A stretch of DNA of 64,000 bases from Bradyrhizobium arachidis. Lineage in GTDB: Bacteria > Pseudomonadota > Alphaproteobacteria > Rhizobiales > Xanthobacteraceae. Positions 61,290 to 64,000 of the stretch are shown here, piece after piece. Below the pieces are notes generated by a model, which was not told the DNA's origin, ran no database searches, and was given only the letters and a program-made list of their open reading frames with translations. The stretch's first letter is position 1. Every line of letters starts with the position of its first letter. A program made the translations under genes and the position numbers. The stretch lies in contig NZ_CP030050.1 of NCBI RefSeq assembly GCF_015291705.1, positions 9,487,001-9,551,000 of the forward strand. The letters are read 5' to 3'.

Positions 61290-62899
61290 GCAATGAGATT
61301 CGTGACCAGGTGCCGACCGACAGCGTCGGGGCACGCGAGATCGGCTTTGCCGTTCCGGACATTTACAACGCCAGCCGCGTGCTGTTCGACAATCTCGGCA
61401 AAGGCCATGGCGACAAGGTCGCGCTGATCGGGCCGGCGGGCAAGCGGACCTATGCCGAGCTGTGCGCGGAAGCTTGCCGCTGGGGCAACGGCTTTGTCTC
61501 GCTTGGCTTGAAGCGCGGCGACCGCGTGCTGCTGTTCCTCGACGACACGCCGGCTTATCCTGCCGCCTTCTTCGGCGCGGTGCGGGCCGGCTTCGTGCCG
61601 CTCTTGATCAACACACTGACGCCGCCGGATCTGCTGCAATTCTATCTCGCCGATTCCGGCGCGGCCGTTGCGGTGGCGGACGCCGAGTTCTGCCCGCGCT
61701 TCAATGTGGGGGCCTGCAAGGACACGAAGCTGCATACACTGATCGTCGTCAATGGCGAGGTCGGCGAGCATGCTGCGCCTGCGGCGCTCGCGACGGCAAG
61801 CTGGCTCGCGCCATTCCCGACCGAGCTTGCCGAAGCCGACACCGATCGCAACGAGATGGCGTTCTGGATGTACTCGTCCGGCTCGACCGGCCGGCCCAAG
61901 GGCATCGTGCATCTCCAGCACGACATGGCCTATAGCGAGGTCGCCTTTGCGCGGAACGTGTTGCAGCTGACGCCTGACGACATCTGCTTCTCTGTGCCAA
62001 AGATCTTCTTCGCCTATGGGTTCGGCAACTCCGTCACCTTCCCGTTCTCGGCCGGCGCCGCAACGCTGCTGCTGCCGGGCCAGCCGAAGCCGGCTGCGAT
62101 CTTCGCGGCGATCGAGCAGTACAGGCCGACGGTCTTCTTCGGCCTGCCGACGCTGTACACGTCGCTGACCAAGGCCGAGGGCGCGGACAAAACGAATTTC
62201 TCGTCGCTGCGCATGTCGCTCTCGGCGGCCGAAGTGCTCTCGGCCGAGGTCTTCAACGGCTGGAAGACGCTCACGGGCCTCGAGATCGTCGAAGGCCTCG
62301 GCTCGACCGAGGTGCTTCACATCTATCTCTCCAACCGCCCCGAGCAGAAGAAGCTCGGCGCCGCGGGCCTGCGCGTACCCGGCTACGAGGTCGCGCTGCG
62401 CGACAAGGACGGGCGCGACGTCGGCGACGACGAGGAAGGGATTCTGTGGGTGCGCGGCGATTCCAACACGCCGCTGTACTGGAACCGGCCGGACAAATCC
62501 GCCGAGACCATCCGCGAGGGCGGCTGGATCTACACCGGCGACCGTTTCGTCCGCGATAGCGACGGCTTCCATTTCTTCCGCGGCCGCGCCGATGATCTGA
62601 TCAAGATCTCCGGCCAGTGGGTCTACCCGCTCGAGGTCGAGCTCTGCCTCGCCGACCATCCTGATATCCGCGAATGCGCCGTTTTCGCCGCCGAGCTGCC
62701 GGACCGGCGCATGACGCTGAAGGCGGTGGTGGTGATGAACAATCGCGCGACGGACCAGGGCGAGGCGACGCGGCGGCTGCAGGACTATGTGAAGGGCAAG
62801 CTGCTGCCCTACAAATATCCGCGCGAGGTGATCTTCATCGACGAGCTGCCGAAGACGGGCACGGGGAAGATCGACCGGCAGGCATTGTTGCGGATGTGA
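61286..62899 (+). CDS. Benzoate-CoA ligase family enzyme (aryl-CoA ligase)
   Basis: A 537-residue adenylate-forming enzyme that activates an aromatic acid as its CoA thioester using ATP. The P-loop is MYSSGSTGRPKGIVH (about residues 193-207). The hinge and AMP motifs are YTGDRFVRDSDGFHFFRGR and DDLIKISGQWVYPLEVE, and the catalytic Lys is in PKTGTGKIDRQALL at the C-terminus. It resembles benzoate/hydroxybenzoate-CoA ligases. ATG 61286 overlaps the hydroxylase stop, showing translational coupling. The two form a unit for CoA-dependent aromatic breakdown. Confidence 0.9.
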   Translation: MSNEIRDQVPTDSVGAREIGFAVPDIYNASRVLFDNLGKGHGDKVALIGPAGKRTYAELCAEACRWGNGFVSLGLKRGDRVLLFLDDTPAYPAAFFGAVRAGFVPLLINTLTPPDLLQFYLADSGAAVAVADAEFCPRFNVGACKDTKLHTLIVVNGEVGEHAAPAALATASWLAPFPTELAEADTDRNEMAFWMYSSGSTGRPKGIVHLQHDMAYSEVAFARNVLQLTPDDICFSVPKIFFAYGFGNSVTFPFSAGAATLLLPGQPKPAAIFAAIEQYRPTVFFGLPTLYTSLTKAEGADKTNFSSLRMSLSAAEVLSAEVFNGWKTLTGLEIVEGLGSTEVLHIYLSNRPEQKKLGAAGLRVPGYEVALRDKDGRDVGDDEEGILWVRGDSNTPLYWNRPDKSAETIREGGWIYTGDRFVRDSDGFHFFRGRADDLIKISGQWVYPLEVELCLADHPDIRECAVFAAELPDRRMTLKAVVVMNNRATDQGEATRRLQDYVKGKLLPYKYPREVIFIDELPKTGTGKIDRQALLRM

Positions 62900-62928
62900 G
62901 GCCAGGACGCAGATCCACGCACCGCAAT

Positions 62929-63018
62929 CGTAGGGTGGGCAAAGCGAAGCGTGCGCACCGTTGCCCATTAAGAGAGAGATCGTGGGCACGGCGCAAGAGC
63001 GCCTTTGCCCACCCTACG
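62929..63018. repeat. Intergenic palindromic repeat related to the 3132 element
   Basis: CGTAGGGTGGGCAAAGCG at the left pairs with CGCCTTTGCCCACCCTACG at the right, except one base. It lies between convergent ends of the CoA-ligase and MarR genes. Similar to the element at 3132-3252 (GTAGGATGGGTAGAGCG) but with a shorter spacer. Confidence 0.8.
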
Positions 63019-63056
63019 AGATCTGAGTGTGCGGCGCGACCATCGCCTCATTCCCC

Positions 63057-63569
63057 TCACCCGGCCTTCCCAAGATGCTCCAGCGCATCCTCGGCTCGCA
63101 GCGGCACCCTTGAGGCCTCGTTGTTGAGATCGACGAGCTGCGTCAGCAGCCCCATCAGCGCCTTGCGGTCCGCTGGCTTGAGCGGCTCCAGCATGCGGGC
63201 CTGGGCGCGCTCGACGGCAGGGATGATCTCGCGCAGGATCGCAACGCCGGCCTTGGTCAGATAGAGCAGCTTGATCCGCTTGTCCTCCGGCGCCGGCTTG
63301 CGCTCGACAAACTCCTTGGCCTGCAGCCGCTCGATCACGCTGCCGAGCGTGGAACGGTCGAACGCGATCACCGCCGACAGCCGCGTCGCGTCGATGCCGG
63401 GATGGGTGTGGATCGCGATCAGCGCGGCGTATTGCACCGGCGTGAGGTCGAACGCCCTACACTCCTCCATGAAGATCGAGACCGCGATCTGCTGCATGCG
63501 CCGGAACAGATAGCCCGGCGCGGCATAGACCGCGTCGATCGTGATCGGCGCGGCAGGCTTACTCGGCAT
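63057..63569 (-). CDS. MarR family transcriptional regulator
   Basis: A 170-residue winged-helix repressor. The pattern CRAFDLTPVQYAALIAIHTHPGI, then RLSAVIAFDRSTLGSVIERL and KRIKLLYLTKAGVAIL is typical of MarR proteins that sense aromatic acids or their CoA esters. ATG 63569 has GGAG ten bases upstream and overlaps the end of the GST gene by 11 bases; ATG 63593 is an alternative. It most likely controls the cluster through the site at 60100-60117. Confidence 0.87.
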   Translation of the reverse strand: MPSKPAAPITIDAVYAAPGYLFRRMQQIAVSIFMEECRAFDLTPVQYAALIAIHTHPGIDATRLSAVIAFDRSTLGSVIERLQAKEFVERKPAPEDKRIKLLYLTKAGVAILREIIPAVERAQARMLEPLKPADRKALMGLLTQLVDLNNEASRVPLRAEDALEHLGKAG

Positions 63570-64000
63570 CGGGCTGCTTCTCCGGTGCGGCATTGGCGAA
63601 GGCCGGCAGCGCCTTGGCGGCGGCTTCCGCCTTCAGCAGGCGCGGATAGGCCGAAACATCGACGCCGAAGCGGCGCGCATTGGCAAGCTGCGGCACCAGG
63701 CAAAGATCGGCGAGCGTCGGTGCATCGCCGAAGCAGAACGGCCCCTTCTCGTCCTTGATCAGCGTCTCGCAGGCCGACAGGCCCTCGCGGTTGACCCACG
63801 CGGCCCAGTCCTGGACCTTCTCTTCGGCAAGACCGAGCTCGCGCAGCCGTGCCAGCACCTTCAGATTCTGCACCGGATGGGTGTCGCAGGCGATCGCCAG
63901 CGCGAACGCCCGCACCTTGGCGCGGTGCAGCGGATCCTTCGGCAGCAGCGGCGGATTGGGATGGGTCTCGTCGAGCCATTCGATGATGGCGACCGATTGG
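63559..64000 (-). CDS. Zeta-class GST: maleylpyruvate/maleylacetoacetate isomerase (5' end outside window)
   Basis: The frame is open to the right edge; the part shown (about 146 codons) starts at QSVAIIEWLDETHPNPPLLP, the end of the thioredoxin fold. It continues through the helical C-terminal domain (FALAIACDTHPVQNLKVL, then FCFGDAPTLADLCLVPQL). This is characteristic of maleylacetoacetate/maleylpyruvate isomerases (zeta-class glutathione transferases), which act after ring cleavage of homogentisate or gentisate. The active-site Ser/Cys is outside the window. The stop overlaps the MarR start by 11 bases. Confidence 0.87.
   Translation of the reverse strand, partial: QSVAIIEWLDETHPNPPLLPKDPLHRAKVRAFALAIACDTHPVQNLKVLARLRELGLAEEKVQDWAAWVNREGLSACETLIKDEKGPFCFGDAPTLADLCLVPQLANARRFGVDVSAYPRLLKAEAAAKALPAFANAAPEKQPDAE

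Noticed and set aside
1..64000. CRISPR array
   Set aside because: The repeats seen are long, dispersed, palindromic intergenic elements, not short direct repeats with regular unique spacers.
1..64000. tRNA or rRNA genes
   Set aside because: No sequence with a recognisable tRNA cloverleaf or conserved rRNA stretch was noticed in reading. A tRNAscan run could overturn this for tRNA.

Overview
The window is 64 kb of GC-rich DNA from an alphaproteobacterium, most likely a Bradyrhizobium or a close Rhizobiales relative. The basis is gene content (short PRYFFDV proteins, a CelD/BcsL-like acyltransferase, paired Ada-type regulator and RadC, NMT1/THI5-type ABC systems, many small exported proteins) and the density of intergenic palindromic repeats of the kind common in Bradyrhizobium. 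The organism is inferred from family knowledge, not from a marker gene. I saw no rRNA, tRNA, CRISPR array or intact insertion sequence.

Layout. 0-11 kb: end of an MFS transporter, a small membrane protein, a CelD-like acyltransferase, an aspartate/glutamate racemase, a secreted cupin, an FAD aromatic hydroxylase, an SRPBCC protein, a secreted TPR protein, an amidase and a divergent GNAT with a palindrome between them. 11-25 kb: an acyl-CoA-dehydrogenase-fold flavoprotein, a PAS-PAS-GGDEF-EAL protein, murein endopeptidase MepA, modABC, a potassium/proton antiporter, an MscS-type channel and methionine aminopeptidase. 25-33 kb: an Ada-like regulator, a DMT exporter, radC, a GMC oxidoreductase bracketed by a duplicated radC 3' end, a DUF4239-type membrane protein, an IS5-type transposase relic and a cytochrome c-PQQ dehydrogenase. 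34-38 kb: an unusual three-gene group (lysozyme-like protein, putative nucleotidyltransferase, membrane protein) whose outer members share a C-terminal domain. 37.7-43 kb: a five-gene operon (ABC importer, 2-hydroxyacid dehydrogenase, Inh-domain protein) divergent from a creatininase-family hydrolase. 43-54 kb: a two-barrel porin fusion, a TSUP permease, a chemotaxis receptor, a CorC/HlyC-type protein, a PilZ protein, a membrane-anchored glutamate-synthase-like protein and ferredoxin-NADP reductase. 54-60 kb: an ATP-grasp ligase, a carboxylate/amino acid symporter with an orphan binding protein, an MDR reductase and a Cys-rich repeat protein. 60-64 kb: an aromatic-acid cluster (FAD hydroxylase, benzoate-CoA ligase family enzyme, MarR repressor, zeta-class GST isomerase) that fits a CoA-dependent route to gentisate and continues past the right edge.

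Most of the window is ordinary chromosomal background in which short operons are separated by repeats. The places most worth a second look are the 34.1-37.7 kb cassette, the radC duplication around the GMC gene, the palindromes at 10668, 29261, 58630 and 60100, and the aromatic cluster at the right edge. Start codons were chosen by ribosome-binding site, signal peptide and family length; uncertain ones are flagged in the entries.
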